Shown: positions 15,911 through 25,685, counted from the first letter of the stretch. The stretch: DNA of 64,000 bases from Solibacillus merdavium (GCF_014836935.1 NZ_JACSPW010000001.1:62001-126000), one strand, 5' to 3'. Notes: generated by a model not told the origin, from the letters alone. Made by a program: numbers and translations.

Positions 15911-16118
15911 GATTGAAGTGGAGGGCGAGGAGTGCAGCTGTCGGCTCCGCCTTTCGCTGCAGAGCGAAGCGGGGGCAAAGAAGTAACTCAAAGCTTCCTG
16001 CGGGAACAGCAAAATTTATTTTGCGACGAAAGCGTAGCGGCAGGAGCACCGACGCTCGAGACTACAGGCTCGAGCCGTGCCCGCGGAAAGCATTCGCCCG
16101 TAACGGAAAACAACGGTA
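15911..16118. repeat. GC-rich Bacillales-type intergenic repeat, variant copy
   Basis: About 200 bases much richer in GC than the flanks, between secA and prfB. Segments such as CTTCCTGCGGGAACAGC (15990s), the GCTCGAG/CTCGAGC inverted pair around 16055-16075, and GTGCCCGCGGAAAGC (from about 16076), followed by AACGGAAAACAACGG, match the dispersed repeat I know from Bacillaceae and Planococcaceae intergenic regions. Open frames crossing it are repeat-derived and not genes. Function is unknown. Confidence 0.75.
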
Positions 16119-16161
16119 TATCAAGATGACATTTGTACACTTTAACTACGGAGGAAAATAT

Positions 16162-17269
16162 ATGATGGAATTAGCAGATGTGCGCAATGCACTCGAAAAT
16201 ACAGCTACAAAACTAGCGGACTTCAGGGGGTCTCTTTGACTTAGAAAACAAAGAGGCACGTATTCAGGAATTGGACGAAATGATGCTTGAGCCAAACTTT
16301 TGGAATGACCAAAACGGCGCACAGGCAATCATTAACGAAAGCAACGGTATTAAAGCAGTTGTCAACGAATTTAAAGACTTAGTTGATATACAAGAAAATC
16401 TGGAAATGACACTTGAACTTTTACGCGAAGAGCCAGATGCAGAATTACAAGAAGAACTAGGCAAAGAATTAGGCGAATTCCAATCAAAAATGGCAGACTT
16501 TGAACTTCAAATGCTATTATCAGAACCATACGATAAAAACAACGCCATTTTAGAGCTGCACCCAGGTGCTGGGGGTACGGAGTCACAGGACTGGGGTTCA
16601 ATGCTATTGCGTATGTATACACGCTGGGCAGAGAAGCGCGGTTTTAAAGTAACAACAATCGACTATTTACCAGGTGATGAAGCAGGTATTAAATCGGTCA
16701 CTTTACAAATTACCGGTCATAATGCTTACGGTTATTTAAAAGCGGAAAAAGGGGTACACCGTTTAGTGCGTATTTCTCCGTTTGATTCATCGGGTCGCCG
16801 TCATACATCATTCGTATCATGTGACATCATGCCGGAATTTAATGATGAAATTGAGATTGATATCCGTACAGAAGATTTGAAAGTCGATACGTACCGTGCG
16901 ACAGGTGCGGGTGGTCAGCATATTAATACGACGGACTCTGCTGTTCGTATTACCCACTTGCCGTCAGGTGTTGTTGTTCAATGTCAATCCGAGCGTTCAC
17001 AAATTAAAAACCGTGATGCTGCGATGAAAATGTTAAAGTCGAAGCTGTATCAATTAGAAATTGAAAAGCAGCAGGCTCAGCTGGATGAAATACGCGGTGA
17101 GCAAAAAGAAATCGGTTGGGGCTCACAAATTCGCTCATACGTTTTCCATCCATATTCAATGGTAAAAGATCACCGTACAAGTGCAGAAACAGGAAATGTC
17201 GGTGCTGTAATGGATGGGGACTTGGATTTATTCATTACTGCATATTTACGTTCGAAAATCTCTTATTAA
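16162..17269 (+). CDS. prfB: peptide chain release factor 2, with +1 programmed frameshift
   Basis: RF2 releases nascent chains at UGA and UAA. The gene is in two frames, 16162-16236 joined to 16238-17269 (368 residues). After 25 codons the ribosome meets CTT TGA C; slipping +1 on CTT skips T16237 and continues with GAC. The anticodon-like SPF tripeptide lies at about 205-207 and the catalytic GGQ at about 250-252. GGAGG (16150-16154) precedes ATG 16162; ATG 16165 is the alternative. RF2 senses its own level through the in-frame UGA. It follows secA as in Bacillus subtilis. A terminator follows. Confidence 0.97.
16225..16240 (+). promoter_or_regulatory. prfB programmed frameshift signal
   Basis: AGGGGG (16225-16230) acts as an internal Shine-Dalgarno-like stimulator. 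It is followed by TCT and the slippery CTT TGA C (16234-16240), the classic RF2 autoregulatory site: low RF2 lets the ribosome pause at TGA (16237-16239) and shift +1. Confidence 0.95.
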
Positions 17270-17315
17270 TATGCCCCTCCCTTGCAACGAGCAGGAGCCA
17301 TATTACTTTACGTAG

Positions 17316-17359
17316 AAAGGCTGTGTTAAAAGTCAATTTGACCTTTAACACAGCCTTTT
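17316..17359 (+). terminator. Rho-independent terminator of prfB
   Basis: AAAGGCTGTGTTAAA (17316-17330) pairs perfectly with TTTAACACAGCCTTT (17344-17358) around a 13-base loop. The right arm ends in TTTT, and the symmetric A-run means it could also work on the other strand. Confidence 0.8.
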
Positions 17360-17463
17360 CATTATAATGAAAATATAAGCTGAGTAAATTTTCCACTTGT
17401 CAAATATAAAAAAATATGTGAAAATAAATACGAACAAACGTTCCTATAAATGGAGGTTTTCGT

Positions 17464-17817
17464 ATGGTACAAATTCCTTCTAAAACGATTCCGTATTATG
17501 AAGCAGGAATTTATTTGCCGTTGTTGTTAATAATTCTTGAGAAGGATTATTCAATTGTAGAACAAAGTGCGTTTAAATTTAAGAATCCATATTTACATTT
17601 AATCAATGCTGTTCGTATCAAGGTAAAAAACGACCTAAAGGAAACGAAGGACTATTTTAAACTTCATCATATGCGTCTAATAAGAGGCAAAACAGATGAT
17701 TTATTTACCGAGTATCAATTTTATTTTAATGGAGTCATGGAGTGTAGGAGATATTCGAATATTCGCCTTCGCAATCAAAGCGAGCTGCTTCTTGCTGAAT
17801 ATTTTGCAAAAAACTGA
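17464..17817 (+). CDS. hypothetical protein, possibly YhjD-like
   Basis: A 117-residue protein with a short hydrophobic stretch near 17-27 (IYLPLLLIILE), probably a buried helix and not a membrane anchor, followed by basic helical sequence. The pattern PYYEAGIYLPLLLIILEKD and a C-terminal RRYSNIRLRNQSELLL recalls a small conserved Bacillales family that I associate, without certainty, with YhjD. GGAGG six bases before ATG 17464 supports expression. It converges on the ComK-family gene with only three bases between the stops, and no terminator separates them. Confidence 0.6.
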   Translation: MVQIPSKTIPYYEAGIYLPLLLIILEKDYSIVEQSAFKFKNPYLHLINAVRIKVKNDLKETKDYFKLHHMRLIRGKTDDLFTEYQFYFNGVMECRRYSNIRLRNQSELLLAEYFAKN

Positions 17818-17820
17818 TGG

Positions 17821-18312
17821 TTACAGCGTGGCATGGCGATGTAGAATTATGTGTTTATAGAACATGGCAGCGCGTACGTATTGTTGGTTGAAGGATTTCA
17901 TATGGATAGCAAAATGAACTTCTGTTCCGTCGATAAAAGTTACGCGCGTTCTATCACCCGCATCACTAATATTTATGACGGGGTTTAGCGCAATCCAAAT
18001 ATTATGAGGGGAATGCGGTGAAAAGAGTGGAAACAAAATACAAGGCTCCCCAAAATCGTATGCCACCATAACCGGAAGTTTGTGTTTATTCTCTCCGAAA
18101 AACCGCCTTGCCTGATATTTACTTGCTTCATAGGAACTGCCGTGTAACCTGCAAGTGTTGCGAACGAGCTTTAAGGGCTTATAAGGAGCGGTTACTTTTC
18201 CGTATTTGTCCAATATGATCGTATGGATTTTATCTCGATATTGATAGGAACTTAAACAAAAAGTAGAATTAGAAATAATGTAATTTGAATTTTGTGGTAT
18301 ATTACTAGTCAT
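17821..18312 (-). CDS. comK: ComK-family competence transcription factor (paralog 2)
   Basis: A 163-residue protein with clear ComK features: YIISNSTFCLSSY at the start, TCRLHGSSYEASKYQARRF (about 53-71), matching the RSCRFxGSSYxGRK region, the PVMVAYDFGEPCILFPLFSPHSPHNIWIAL core (about 80-109), and the RVTFIDGTEVHFAIHMKSFNQQYVRAAMF wing. ComK is the competence master regulator and is held down by MecA-ClpCP; mecA is in this window. The C-terminal tail is shorter than in B. subtilis ComK (192 residues). AAAGGGG precedes the ATG. It is divergent from the IDEAL-domain gene, sharing a control region with an inverted repeat. Confidence 0.85.
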   Translation of the reverse strand: MTSNIPQNSNYIISNSTFCLSSYQYRDKIHTIILDKYGKVTAPYKPLKLVRNTCRLHGSSYEASKYQARRFFGENKHKLPVMVAYDFGEPCILFPLFSPHSPHNIWIALNPVINISDAGDRTRVTFIDGTEVHFAIHMKSFNQQYVRAAMFYKHIILHRHATL

Positions 18313-18402
18313 ATTAGATCCCCTTTCTTTAACATTCCCTACCCGCTTAAATTTTCATTATACAGTTAAAATAATACATAAAATGGAAAAAATCAACACC
18401 GT

Positions 18403-18472
18403 ATTCTGAAAATTTGGTTATATGATAATTTTTCAGAATATATTGCAAATTAAATGGGTTTTACTTTATAAT
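18403..18472. promoter_or_regulatory. divergent control region between comK and the IDEAL-domain gene
   Basis: ATTCTGAAAA (18403-18412) is repeated inverted as TTTTCAGAAT (18430-18439), a perfect 10-base palindrome with a 17-base AT-rich spacer. Just downstream, TTGCAA (18443-18448) and TATAAT (18467-18472), spacer 18, form a promoter for the plus-strand gene. The comK side has TATAAT on the minus strand (18357-18362) without a good -35. The A-run and T-run content resembles ComK AT-boxes. Confidence 0.5.
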
Positions 18473-18498
18473 GGAAAAAAGAGGTCGAGGTGAAATCG

Positions 18499-18741
18499 AT
18501 GGATAAATATTATTCGTATACAGACTTTTTAAAAGCGGTAGGTCAGCAGTCCACTGAAAATCAAGCAGAGAAGTTATTGAATGAAATTTATTTAGATTTA
18601 TTTATTAGTCGATTACAGCGTATGCAACGTATCGAACAACTAAAATTACTTATCGATACATCGCTAGATCAAAAGAACGAGCAGGCATTTGAATGCTACA
18701 CAACAGAACTGAACGACTTATTGGCAATCACTGTTTCATAA
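18499..18741 (+). CDS. IDEAL-domain protein
   Basis: An 80-residue protein. Residues 25-75 form an IDEAL domain, a short two-helix module common in Bacillales, here LIDTSLDQKNEQAFECYTTE in place of the eponymous motif. Function is not established; in other proteins it forms a C-terminal appendage. ATG 18499 is preferred over GTG 18490, which lies inside the ribosome site GAGGTGA. It is divergent from comK and ends in its own terminator. Confidence 0.75.
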   Translation: MDKYYSYTDFLKAVGQQSTENQAEKLLNEIYLDLFISRLQRMQRIEQLKLLIDTSLDQKNEQAFECYTTELNDLLAITVS

Positions 18742-18746
18742 CAAGA

Positions 18747-18775
18747 AAGTCACCTTATGATAGGTGGCTTTTTTT
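18747..18775 (+). terminator. Rho-independent terminator
   Basis: AAGTCACCT (18747-18755) pairs with AGGTGGCTT (18762-18770), one G-U, followed by seven T. Confidence 0.85.
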
Positions 18776-18929
18776 GTGTGTTTAAACATGGTTGCATTCA
18801 AAAACAGGATTTAAGAATCTAATAAAATACAAAAATTTTCTAATAAATAGGATATTTTTTCTGATAATTGTGCAAGACTTTCGAAAAACCCTTTAGAAAG
18901 TTTAAATAAGTCATCATAATTCATTTTGA

Positions 18930-18941
18930 GAATATATGTTC
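18930..18941. promoter_or_regulatory. LexA (SOS) box of uvrBA
   Basis: GAATATATGTTC matches 11 of 12 positions of the Gram-positive LexA palindrome GAACATATGTTC and is followed by G as in the extended consensus. It lies about 75 bases before uvrB, upstream of a TAAAAT -10 (18974-18979). uvrB-uvrA is a core LexA target in Bacillus. Confidence 0.75.
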
Positions 18942-19016
18942 GTAATTTTATCGTAAATTAAAAACGGGTATGTTAAAATAGAGAATAAGAAAAGCGAAGG
19001 AAAGGACAAGCTGAAA

Positions 19017-20999
19017 ATGACAGAAACTTATAAAATACAGTCCGCCTACAAGCCTGCTGGTGACCAGCCGGAAGCGATAAAACAGCTTGTACGGGGCATT
19101 AAAGAAGGAAAGCGCCATCAGACATTACTGGGGGCAACCGGTACAGGTAAAACCTTTACAATTTCAAATGTAATTAAAGAAGTGAATAAGCCAACGCTCG
19201 TGATGGCACACAATAAAACACTTGCAGGTCAATTATATAGTGAGTTCAAGGAGTTTTTTCCGGACAATGCAGTTGAATATTTCGTAAGTTATTATGACTA
19301 TTTCCAACCGGAAGCGTATGTACCGCAAACAGATACGTATATCGAAAAGGATTCAAGTATTAATGAAGAAATCGATAAGCTGCGTCACTCGGCAACAACA
19401 GCTTTATTTGAACGGGATGATGTCATTATAATTGCTTCGGTATCCTGTATATATGGTCTCGGTAATCCTGAAGAATATCGGGAAATGGTCGTATCCATTC
19501 GTACAGAGATGGAACTCGAGCGTAATCAACTATTGCGCAAGCTAGTTGACATTCAATATGAACGAAATGATATTAATTTTACACGCGGTTCGTTTAGAGT
19601 ACGTGGGGATGTTGTGGAAATTTTCCCGGCATCAAGAGACGAGCATTGTATTCGCGTAGAGTTTTTCGGAGATGAAGTTGATCGGATTCGGGAAGTTGAT
19701 GCATTGACGGGGGAAATTTTGGGAGATCGTCAGCATGTAGCAATTTTCCCAGCATCCCACTTCGTTACCCGTGAAGAAAAGATGAAAGTAGCCATTGAAA
19801 ACATTGAAAAAGAATTGGAGGAGCGCCTTGCAATTTTGCGCTCGGAAGACCGTTTACTGGAAGCGCAGCGTTTAGAGCAGCGTACTAATTACGATTTGGA
19901 AATGATGAAGGAAATGGGCTTCTGCTCAGGCATCGAAAATTATTCGCGCCATTTGACTTTGCGAGAAGCGGGGGCCACACCATATACATTACTAGATTAT
20001 TTCCCTAAGGATTTTTTGCTTGTTGTTGATGAAAGCCATGTTACATTGCCACAAGTACGTGGTATGTATAATGGAGACCAGGCTCGTAAAGGTGTATTAG
20101 TTGAACACGGCTTCCGTTTGCCGTCCGCACTTGATAATCGTCCATTAATGTTTGATGAGTTTCAGTCAAAAGTCAGCCAGGCAATTTATGTATCCGCAAC
20201 ACCTGGTCCATATGAATTGGAGCATACACCGGAAATGGTGGAGCAAATTATTCGTCCGACCGGGCTACTCGATCCAACAATCGATGTGCGCCCAATTGAA
20301 GGACAAATTGATGATTTAATCGATGAAATTCAGGAACGTATTCGCCGCAATGAAAGGACATTAATCACAACATTAACAAAGAAAATGTCTGAGGATTTAT
20401 CGAGTTATTTAAAAGAAATGGGCTTAAAAGTAGAATACTTACATTCGGAAATAAAGACCTTGGAACGGATCGAAATTATCCGGGAGCTTCGTAAAGGGAC
20501 ATATGATGTGCTAATCGGCATTAACTTATTGCGGGAAGGTCTTGATATTCCGGAAGTTTCCCTTGTGGCGATTTTAGATGCGGACAAGGAAGGTTTCCTT
20601 CGCTCAGAGCGATCATTAATTCAAACAATTGGACGTGCTGCACGTAACTCGAATGGTCATGTTATTCTATATGCCAATAATATGACGGATTCGATGACAA
20701 AGGCCATCAGTGAAACGAAGCGACGTCGTGAAATACAAAAGGCTTACAACGAAGCACATGGTATTACACCACAGACAATTATTAAAAAGATTCCTGATAT
20801 TATTCGAGCAACTCAAGCTGCGGAACAGGAAGAAACATACATTACAAAAGTGACAGGCGGCAAAAAGCTTACAAAAAAAGAGCTGGAGAAGCTTGTTGCA
20901 ACTTTGCAAGTTGAAATGAAAGAAGCCGCAAAAGGATTGGACTTTGAACGTGCGGCAGAATTACGTGACATGATATTTGAATTAAAGGCAGAAGGGTGA
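19017..20999 (+). CDS. uvrB: excinuclease ABC subunit B
   Basis: UvrB verifies DNA damage and positions UvrC in nucleotide excision repair. The 660-residue protein has Walker [13 protein letters not shown] near 36-47, the beta-hairpin [21 protein letters not shown] (around 92-112) that inserts between strands, helicase motifs such as DESH and IGRAARN, and the C-terminal UVR domain (about 623-658) that contacts UvrC. ATG 19017 follows AAAGGA. It is coupled to uvrA: stop 20999 lies only five bases before the chosen uvrA start. A LexA box lies upstream. Confidence 0.98.
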   Translation: MTETYKIQSAYKPAGDQPEAIKQLVRGIKEGKRHQTLLGATGTGKTFTISNVIKEVNKPTLVMAHNKTLAGQLYSEFKEFFPDNAVEYFVSYYDYFQPEAYVPQTDTYIEKDSSINEEIDKLRHSATTALFERDDVIIIASVSCIYGLGNPEEYREMVVSIRTEMELERNQLLRKLVDIQYERNDINFTRGSFRVRGDVVEIFPASRDEHCIRVEFFGDEVDRIREVDALTGEILGDRQHVAIFPASHFVTREEKMKVAIENIEKELEERLAILRSEDRLLEAQRLEQRTNYDLEMMKEMGFCSGIENYSRHLTLREAGATPYTLLDYFPKDFLLVVDESHVTLPQVRGMYNGDQARKGVLVEHGFRLPSALDNRPLMFDEFQSKVSQAIYVSATPGPYELEHTPEMVEQIIRPTGLLDPTIDVRPIEGQIDDLIDEIQERIRRNERTLITTLTKKMSEDLSSYLKEMGLKVEYLHSEIKTLERIEIIRELRKGTYDVLIGINLLREGLDIPEVSLVAILDADKEGFLRSERSLIQTIGRAARNSNGHVILYANNMTDSMTKAISETKRRREIQKAYNEAHGITPQTIIKKIPDIIRATQAAEQEETYITKVTGGKKLTKKELEKLVATLQVEMKEAAKGLDFERAAELRDMIFELKAEG

Positions 21000-21004
21000 A
21001 CAAT

Positions 21005-23872
21005 GTGAAAAATACAGAAATTGTCGTACAAGGTGCACGCGCGCATAATTTAAAAAATATTGATGTCACAATTCCCCGCGATAAAATTGTCGTAGTGACA
21101 GGTCTTTCAGGCTCCGGGAAATCCTCTTTAGCATTCGATACGATTTATGCTGAAGGGCAACGTCGTTATGTGGAATCATTGTCTGCCTATGCACGACAAT
21201 TTTTAGGGCAAATGGACAAGCCGGATGTCGATACGATTGAAGGGCTTTCCCCGGCCATTTCCATTGATCAGAAAACAACGAGCCGTAACCCGCGCTCTAC
21301 TGTTGGGACGGTTACGGAAATTTATGATTATTTACGATTACTTTTTGCACGGATCGGTAAACCGTATTGCCCGACACATGGTATAGAAATTACTTCCCAG
21401 ACAATCGAGCAAATGGTCGACCGTTTACTGGAATATCCAGAGCGTACTAAAATGCAGTTACTTGCCCCTGTAATTGAAGGGAAAAAGGGCACACATGTAA
21501 AGCTGTTGGAAGACCTAAAAAAGCAAGGCTATGTGCGTATTCGATTAAATGGAGAACTACGGGATTTAGATGATAATATAGAGCTCGATAAAAATAAAAA
21601 ACATACAATTGAAGTAGTAGTCGACAGAATCGTTTTAAAAGAGGGCATTGAATCCCGATTAAGCGATTCCCTTGAAGCGGCTCTGAAAATTGCAGACGGA
21701 CGGGTACTCGTTGATGTAATGGAACATGAGGAGCTGTTATTCAGTGAACATCATGCATGTCCACAGTGTGGCTTTTCAATTGGTGAGCTTGAGCCGCGCA
21801 TGTTTTCGTTTAACAGTCCGTTCGGTGCATGCCCAACATGTGATGGGTTAGGCAGCAGGGCTAAGGCAGATATCGATTTGGTCATCCATAATTGGGATTT
21901 GACATTGAATGAAAATGCGATTGCCCCATGGGAATCCGTTTCTTCCAACTATTATCCGCAGCTTTTAGCATCTGTATGCAAACATTTCGATATTCCAATG
22001 GATGTACCGGTAAAAGATATTCCAAAGGAAAAAATGGACAAAATTCTCTACGGCTCAGGGAAAGAGAAAATCCTTTTTGAATATACGAATGATTATGGCA
22101 GAATGCATAAAAAAAATATGGAGTTTGAGGGGGTAATCGGCAATATTGAACGCCGTTTTACAGATTCCTCTTCAGACTATGTACGCGAATCCATGCAAAA
22201 ATATATGACGGAGCAACCTTGTGCTACATGTAAAGGACATCGTCTGAAAAAGGAAACACTAGCAGTAAAAATTAAAGATCAAAATATTTCTGAAGCGACG
22301 CGTCACTCGATTCAGGAAATGTATGATTTCTTTAGTTCGGTGGAGCTGACAGAAAAAGAACGTCAAATTGCGAAATTAATTATTCGTGAAGTAATTGAGC
22401 GATTGAAGTTCCTATTGGATGTAGGGTTAAACTATTTAACGCTTGCTCGTTCGGCAGGAACCTTATCGGGCGGAGAAGCACAGCGCATTCGGTTGGCAAC
22501 CCAGATTGGTTCGCGCTTGTCAGGGGTCCTCTACATTTTAGACGAGCCATCGATTGGTCTGCACCAGAGGGATAATGACAGATTGATTCATACACTGCAA
22601 AATATGCGTGATTTGGGTAATACATTGATTATCGTTGAACATGATGAAGATACAATGATGGCAGCGGATCATTTAATAGATATCGGACCAGGTGCAGGTG
22701 TACATGGTGGACAAATCATTGCACAAGGTACTCCGAAGCAAGTAATGAAAAATAAAGATTCGATTACCGGTCAATATTTAAGCGGAAAGAAATTTATTCC
22801 ACTGCCACTTGAACGTCGACAATCGGATGGTCGAAAAATAACAATAAAAGGCGCTTCGGAAAATAACCTGAAGAACGTCAATGTCGATATTCCATTAGGC
22901 CAGTTTATCGCCGTTACCGGTGTGTCCGGCTCGGGTAAATCCACATTAGTGAACGAAATATTATATAAAGCACTCGCATCAAAATTAAATCGCGCTAAAG
23001 TAAAGCCAGGCAAACACAAATCAATCGAAGGGCTGGAGCAACTGGAAAAGGTCATAGATGTGGACCAATCTCCAATCGGACGTACACCACGTTCAAATCC
23101 AGCAACATATATTGGTGTGTTTGATGATATACGTGATGTATTTGCCATGACAAATGAAGCGAAAATCCGCGGCTATAAAAAAGGACGATTTTCTTTCAAT
23201 GTAAAAGGCGGTCGTTGTGAAGCTTGTCGCGGGGATGGCATTATTAAAATCGAGATGCACTTCTTACCTGATGTTTATGTACCGTGTGAAATATGCCACG
23301 GAAAGCGCTACAATCGTGAAACGTTGGAAGTAAAATATAAAGATAAAAACATTTCCGATATTTTAGAAATGACAGTTGAGGATGCGTTGGAGTTTTTCGG
23401 AAACATACCGAAAATTCAACGGAAATTGCAAACGATTGTCGATGTCGGACTTGGCTATGTGAAGCTGGGGCAGCCTGCGACTACATTATCGGGCGGGGAA
23501 GCGCAACGTGTAAAATTGGCTTCTGAATTGCATCGTCGTTCAAACGGAAAGTCGTTTTATATTTTGGATGAGCCAACGACAGGATTACATGCAGATGATA
23601 TTTCCCGTCTGCTTATCGTACTGCAGCGTTTAGTGGAGAGTGGAGAGTCGGTGCTTGTCATTGAGCATAATTTAGATGTAATTAAGACAGCAGACTATAT
23701 AATTGACCTAGGTCCTGAAGGTGGAGAAGGCGGAGGTACAATTTTAGCAACCGGCACGCCGGAGGAAATTTCGGAAGTGAAGGAAAGCTATACGGGGCGC
23801 TATTTAAAACCTATTTTAGAGCGTGACCGCGAGCGAATGTCTTCGAAAATTAAGGCAGCAAAAAGTAAATAG
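21005..23872 (+). CDS. uvrA: excinuclease ABC subunit A
   Basis: UvrA recognises helix distortions as a dimer and loads UvrB. The 955-residue protein has two ABC ATPase modules (Walker [10 protein letters not shown] near 33 and GVSGSGKST near 640; two LSGGEAQR signatures) and two zinc modules built from CxxC pairs (around 250-280 and 735-765). GTG 20996 would sit inside the AGAAGGG ribosome site, so I use GTG 21005, giving a length close to B. subtilis UvrA. It is co-transcribed with uvrB under LexA control. Confidence 0.97.
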   Translation: MKNTEIVVQGARAHNLKNIDVTIPRDKIVVVTGLSGSGKSSLAFDTIYAEGQRRYVESLSAYARQFLGQMDKPDVDTIEGLSPAISIDQKTTSRNPRSTVGTVTEIYDYLRLLFARIGKPYCPTHGIEITSQTIEQMVDRLLEYPERTKMQLLAPVIEGKKGTHVKLLEDLKKQGYVRIRLNGELRDLDDNIELDKNKKHTIEVVVDRIVLKEGIESRLSDSLEAALKIADGRVLVDVMEHEELLFSEHHACPQCGFSIGELEPRMFSFNSPFGACPTCDGLGSRAKADIDLVIHNWDLTLNENAIAPWESVSSNYYPQLLASVCKHFDIPMDVPVKDIPKEKMDKILYGSGKEKILFEYTNDYGRMHKKNMEFEGVIGNIERRFTDSSSDYVRESMQKYMTEQPCATCKGHRLKKETLAVKIKDQNISEATRHSIQEMYDFFSSVELTEKERQIAKLIIREVIERLKFLLDVGLNYLTLARSAGTLSGGEAQRIRLATQIGSRLSGVLYILDEPSIGLHQRDNDRLIHTLQNMRDLGNTLIIVEHDEDTMMAADHLIDIGPGAGVHGGQIIAQGTPKQVMKNKDSITGQYLSGKKFIPLPLERRQSDGRKITIKGASENNLKNVNVDIPLGQFIAVTGVSGSGKSTLVNEILYKALASKLNRAKVKPGKHKSIEGLEQLEKVIDVDQSPIGRTPRSNPATYIGVFDDIRDVFAMTNEAKIRGYKKGRFSFNVKGGRCEACRGDGIIKIEMHFLPDVYVPCEICHGKRYNRETLEVKYKDKNISDILEMTVEDALEFFGNIPKIQRKLQTIVDVGLGYVKLGQPATTLSGGEAQRVKLASELHRRSNGKSFYILDEPTTGLHADDISRLLIVLQRLVESGESVLVIEHNLDVIKTADYIIDLGPEGGEGGGTILATGTPEEISEVKESYTGRYLKPILERDRERMSSKIKAAKSK

Positions 23873-23894
23873 ATTAAAAAACTAAGAGCGCAAA

Positions 23895-23923
23895 CGAAAC
23901 TTTTTATCCTCCCTCCTCGTATA
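23895..23923 (+). promoter_or_regulatory. sigma-W (ECF) type promoter of the yvlB-like gene
   Basis: CGAAAC (23895-23900), a 17-base spacer starting with TTTTT, and CGTATA (23918-23923) match the sigma-W consensus TGAAAC-N16/17-CGTA. Transcription would start near 23930, leaving a short leader with GAGGGAGG before ATG 23959. The B. subtilis yvlABCD operon is a known sigma-W target. Confidence 0.75.
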
Positions 23924-23958
23924 ATAACTATATACGAAGTAGAGGGAGGAATTTTTTT

Positions 23959-25164
23959 ATGCAAGAAGAACGTAAACGTATTTTACAATTAGTTGAAAAC
24001 GGTACAATTTCAGCAGAAGAGGCGATTGTATTACTAGAAAAGCTATCGTCCCAAAAGGAATCCACTCCACCGCCAGTAGTGCCGCCTTTAGCTGAAGAAA
24101 AGCATAAGGAAGAACCGCATACGGCTGAACCAATTTTTGAAGAACAAAAACAAAAGCGTAAGACAACAGGATTTGAAGATATTTTCGGCAAATCATTCAA
24201 TGATAAAGAATTCAACAAAAAGATGGACGAGTTTATGGGAGATATTAAGCAGGACTTATCACAATTCAGTACACGCATGACTGGATTGGTTGGTGCAGCT
24301 TTATCAAAATTCAAGGATCTTGATATTGAAACGCCTTTTGGTGAAAAAGTAGAATTTACAAAAACATTTGCATATCCTGTCTCTGATATTAAAAGCATTG
24401 AGTTAGAGGTCGCAAATGGTAAAGTGGATGTAGTAAGAGCAACTGATGAATTGGTGACAGTGAATATTTTCGGGAAGACACCACAAAAAGGTACTCAGGA
24501 AGAAACAATTACGCAAGTCACTGAAAATTTATCGACATTGACGAATGAAAAATTATTTATTCAGTCTGCAAATAAATTTACACAGTTAAATGTGCAACTT
24601 GCTATTCCAGAAAAACATTACGATGTATTTATCGCTCGATTATTAACAGGCAGTATATCGATTGAACAGATGGATGCAAAGTTAATTAAAGCGCGTACTT
24701 ATAACGGTATAGTTCGACTTGAAAACGCGACTTTCGATCATGCAGAATTGCAAACGAGCAACGGTGCGGTAGAAGCTCGTCATGTGAAAGGCGACGATTT
24801 AGAAGCGGAAACAGCAAATGGACGCATCTACATCGACGGTGAATTAAAGGAAGTAGAGGCGGAATCTGTAAATGGACATGTGGTCGTTACAACAACGAGC
24901 CCAGAGGCGCATAAAATTAAAGCCCGTGCTTTAGCAGGTTCAGTAGAAATCTACGTACCAAAAACTGTCGCACTGGATGGACAAATTTTCACAAACTTCG
25001 GGAAAGCAGATGTTGGCTTAAGCGATGTGAAGCTTTCTGAAGAAGAGGAGCAATTCCTTTCAAAATCGCTGCGCTTCACAAAAGAATTAGAAGGCGCAAA
25101 ACTACTGAAACTAGTAGGAGAATCACGTACGGGTACAGTATTAGTACGCTATACACTGCAATAA
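23959..25164 (+). CDS. yvlB: YvlB-like DUF4097 protein
   Basis: A 401-residue protein. The N-terminus (1-30, ERKRILQLVENGTISAEEAIVLLEKL) is the SHOCT-like helical module found in YvlB, a Pro/Glu linker follows (about 35-65), and the C-terminal two thirds (about 140-400) are a DUF4097 beta-solenoid with repeating short strands (ELQTSNGAVEARHVKGDDLEAETANG type). No signal peptide is present. B. subtilis yvlB is an envelope-stress gene of unknown mechanism; here it stands alone, without yvlA, C and D, just after uvrA. GAGGGAGG precedes ATG 23959. Confidence 0.82.
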   Translation: MQEERKRILQLVENGTISAEEAIVLLEKLSSQKESTPPPVVPPLAEEKHKEEPHTAEPIFEEQKQKRKTTGFEDIFGKSFNDKEFNKKMDEFMGDIKQDLSQFSTRMTGLVGAALSKFKDLDIETPFGEKVEFTKTFAYPVSDIKSIELEVANGKVDVVRATDELVTVNIFGKTPQKGTQEETITQVTENLSTLTNEKLFIQSANKFTQLNVQLAIPEKHYDVFIARLLTGSISIEQMDAKLIKARTYNGIVRLENATFDHAELQTSNGAVEARHVKGDDLEAETANGRIYIDGELKEVEAESVNGHVVVTTTSPEAHKIKARALAGSVEIYVPKTVALDGQIFTNFGKADVGLSDVKLSEEEEQFLSKSLRFTKELEGAKLLKLVGESRTGTVLVRYTLQ

Positions 25165-25178
25165 TATGAAGAGCTGAG

Positions 25179-25207
25179 GGTGCTTACTTTTAAGTAAGTG
25201 CCTTTTT
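25179..25207 (+). terminator. Rho-independent terminator of yvlB
   Basis: GGTGCTTACTT (25179-25189) pairs with AAGTAAGTGCC (25192-25202), two non-Watson-Crick G-U pairs, followed by TTTTT. Confidence 0.8.
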
Positions 25208-25240
25208 GTATGAATTGATGATTTTGTTGGAGTATTAAAC

Positions 25241-25269
25241 AAAAAATAGACGGAGAAATTCCGTCTATC
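25241..25269 (-). terminator. minus-strand terminator of the ORF remnant
   Basis: ATAGACGGA (25246-25254) pairs perfectly with TCCGTCTAT (25260-25268). The A-run at 25241-25246 becomes a T-run on the minus strand. It faces the minus-strand open frame ending at 25297, suggesting a real gene once stood there. Confidence 0.75.
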
Positions 25270-25296
25270 ACACCAGAAGATACCTAAATAAGATGA

Positions 25297-25521
25297 TTAG
25301 ATATCCATAGTCGGAAAAACTCCCCAATATTCACCTTTAATACTAGAGCCATTACGCAAATAACAAGGAAAACTTCGACTTATTTGGGCTCCAGAAAATG
25401 ATAAGAAAGTTAAACCCCTATCACTAAAAAATCTCAAATATAAAATAATCTCACTTTTCACTTCAAAAAAACAAAATTCATCAATATATGTAAAGGAATT
25501 CCAATTTATATGTCGAATTAT
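25297..25521 (-). pseudogene. C-terminal remnant of an unidentified minus-strand gene
   Basis: On the minus strand a frame is open from 25521 to a TAA at 25297-25299 (74 codons) but has no ATG, GTG or ribosome site near its beginning; an in-frame stop lies at 25522-25524. The translation ends with a compact, protein-like stretch rich in Phe, Tyr, Gly and Ser (for example RSFPCYLRNGS, then GEYWGVFPT). A good terminator follows. I do not recognise the family. The rest of 25208-25766 holds promoter-like sequence only. Confidence 0.5.
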
Positions 25522-25685
25522 TTAAATAATAGGAACCTTATGTTATATTAATAAAATTTCGTAGTTTAACAAATACATTACGAAAATATAAAAATAGTGT
25601 ACATTGAACTCGAAAGCACTAATTATTTGATGATATGAAGGCTGCAGCGTCGACATTATGCTTTAATTGATTATGCTAGCCTACA

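Noticed and set aside
15913-16239. Plus-strand frames of 108 and 65 codons upstream of prfB
   Set aside because: They run through the GC-rich repeat; only the last 25 codons of the first frame are real, as the first part of prfB.
16237-16239. Sequencing error or pseudogene in prfB
   Set aside because: The stop sits precisely in the known RF2 frameshift signal with its AGGGGG stimulator.
23907-23950. Hairpin TCCTCCCTC / GAGGGAGGA that could hide the yvlB ribosome site
   Set aside because: The left arm lies within the sigma-W promoter spacer, upstream of the predicted transcription start (about 23930), so it would not be in the main transcript.
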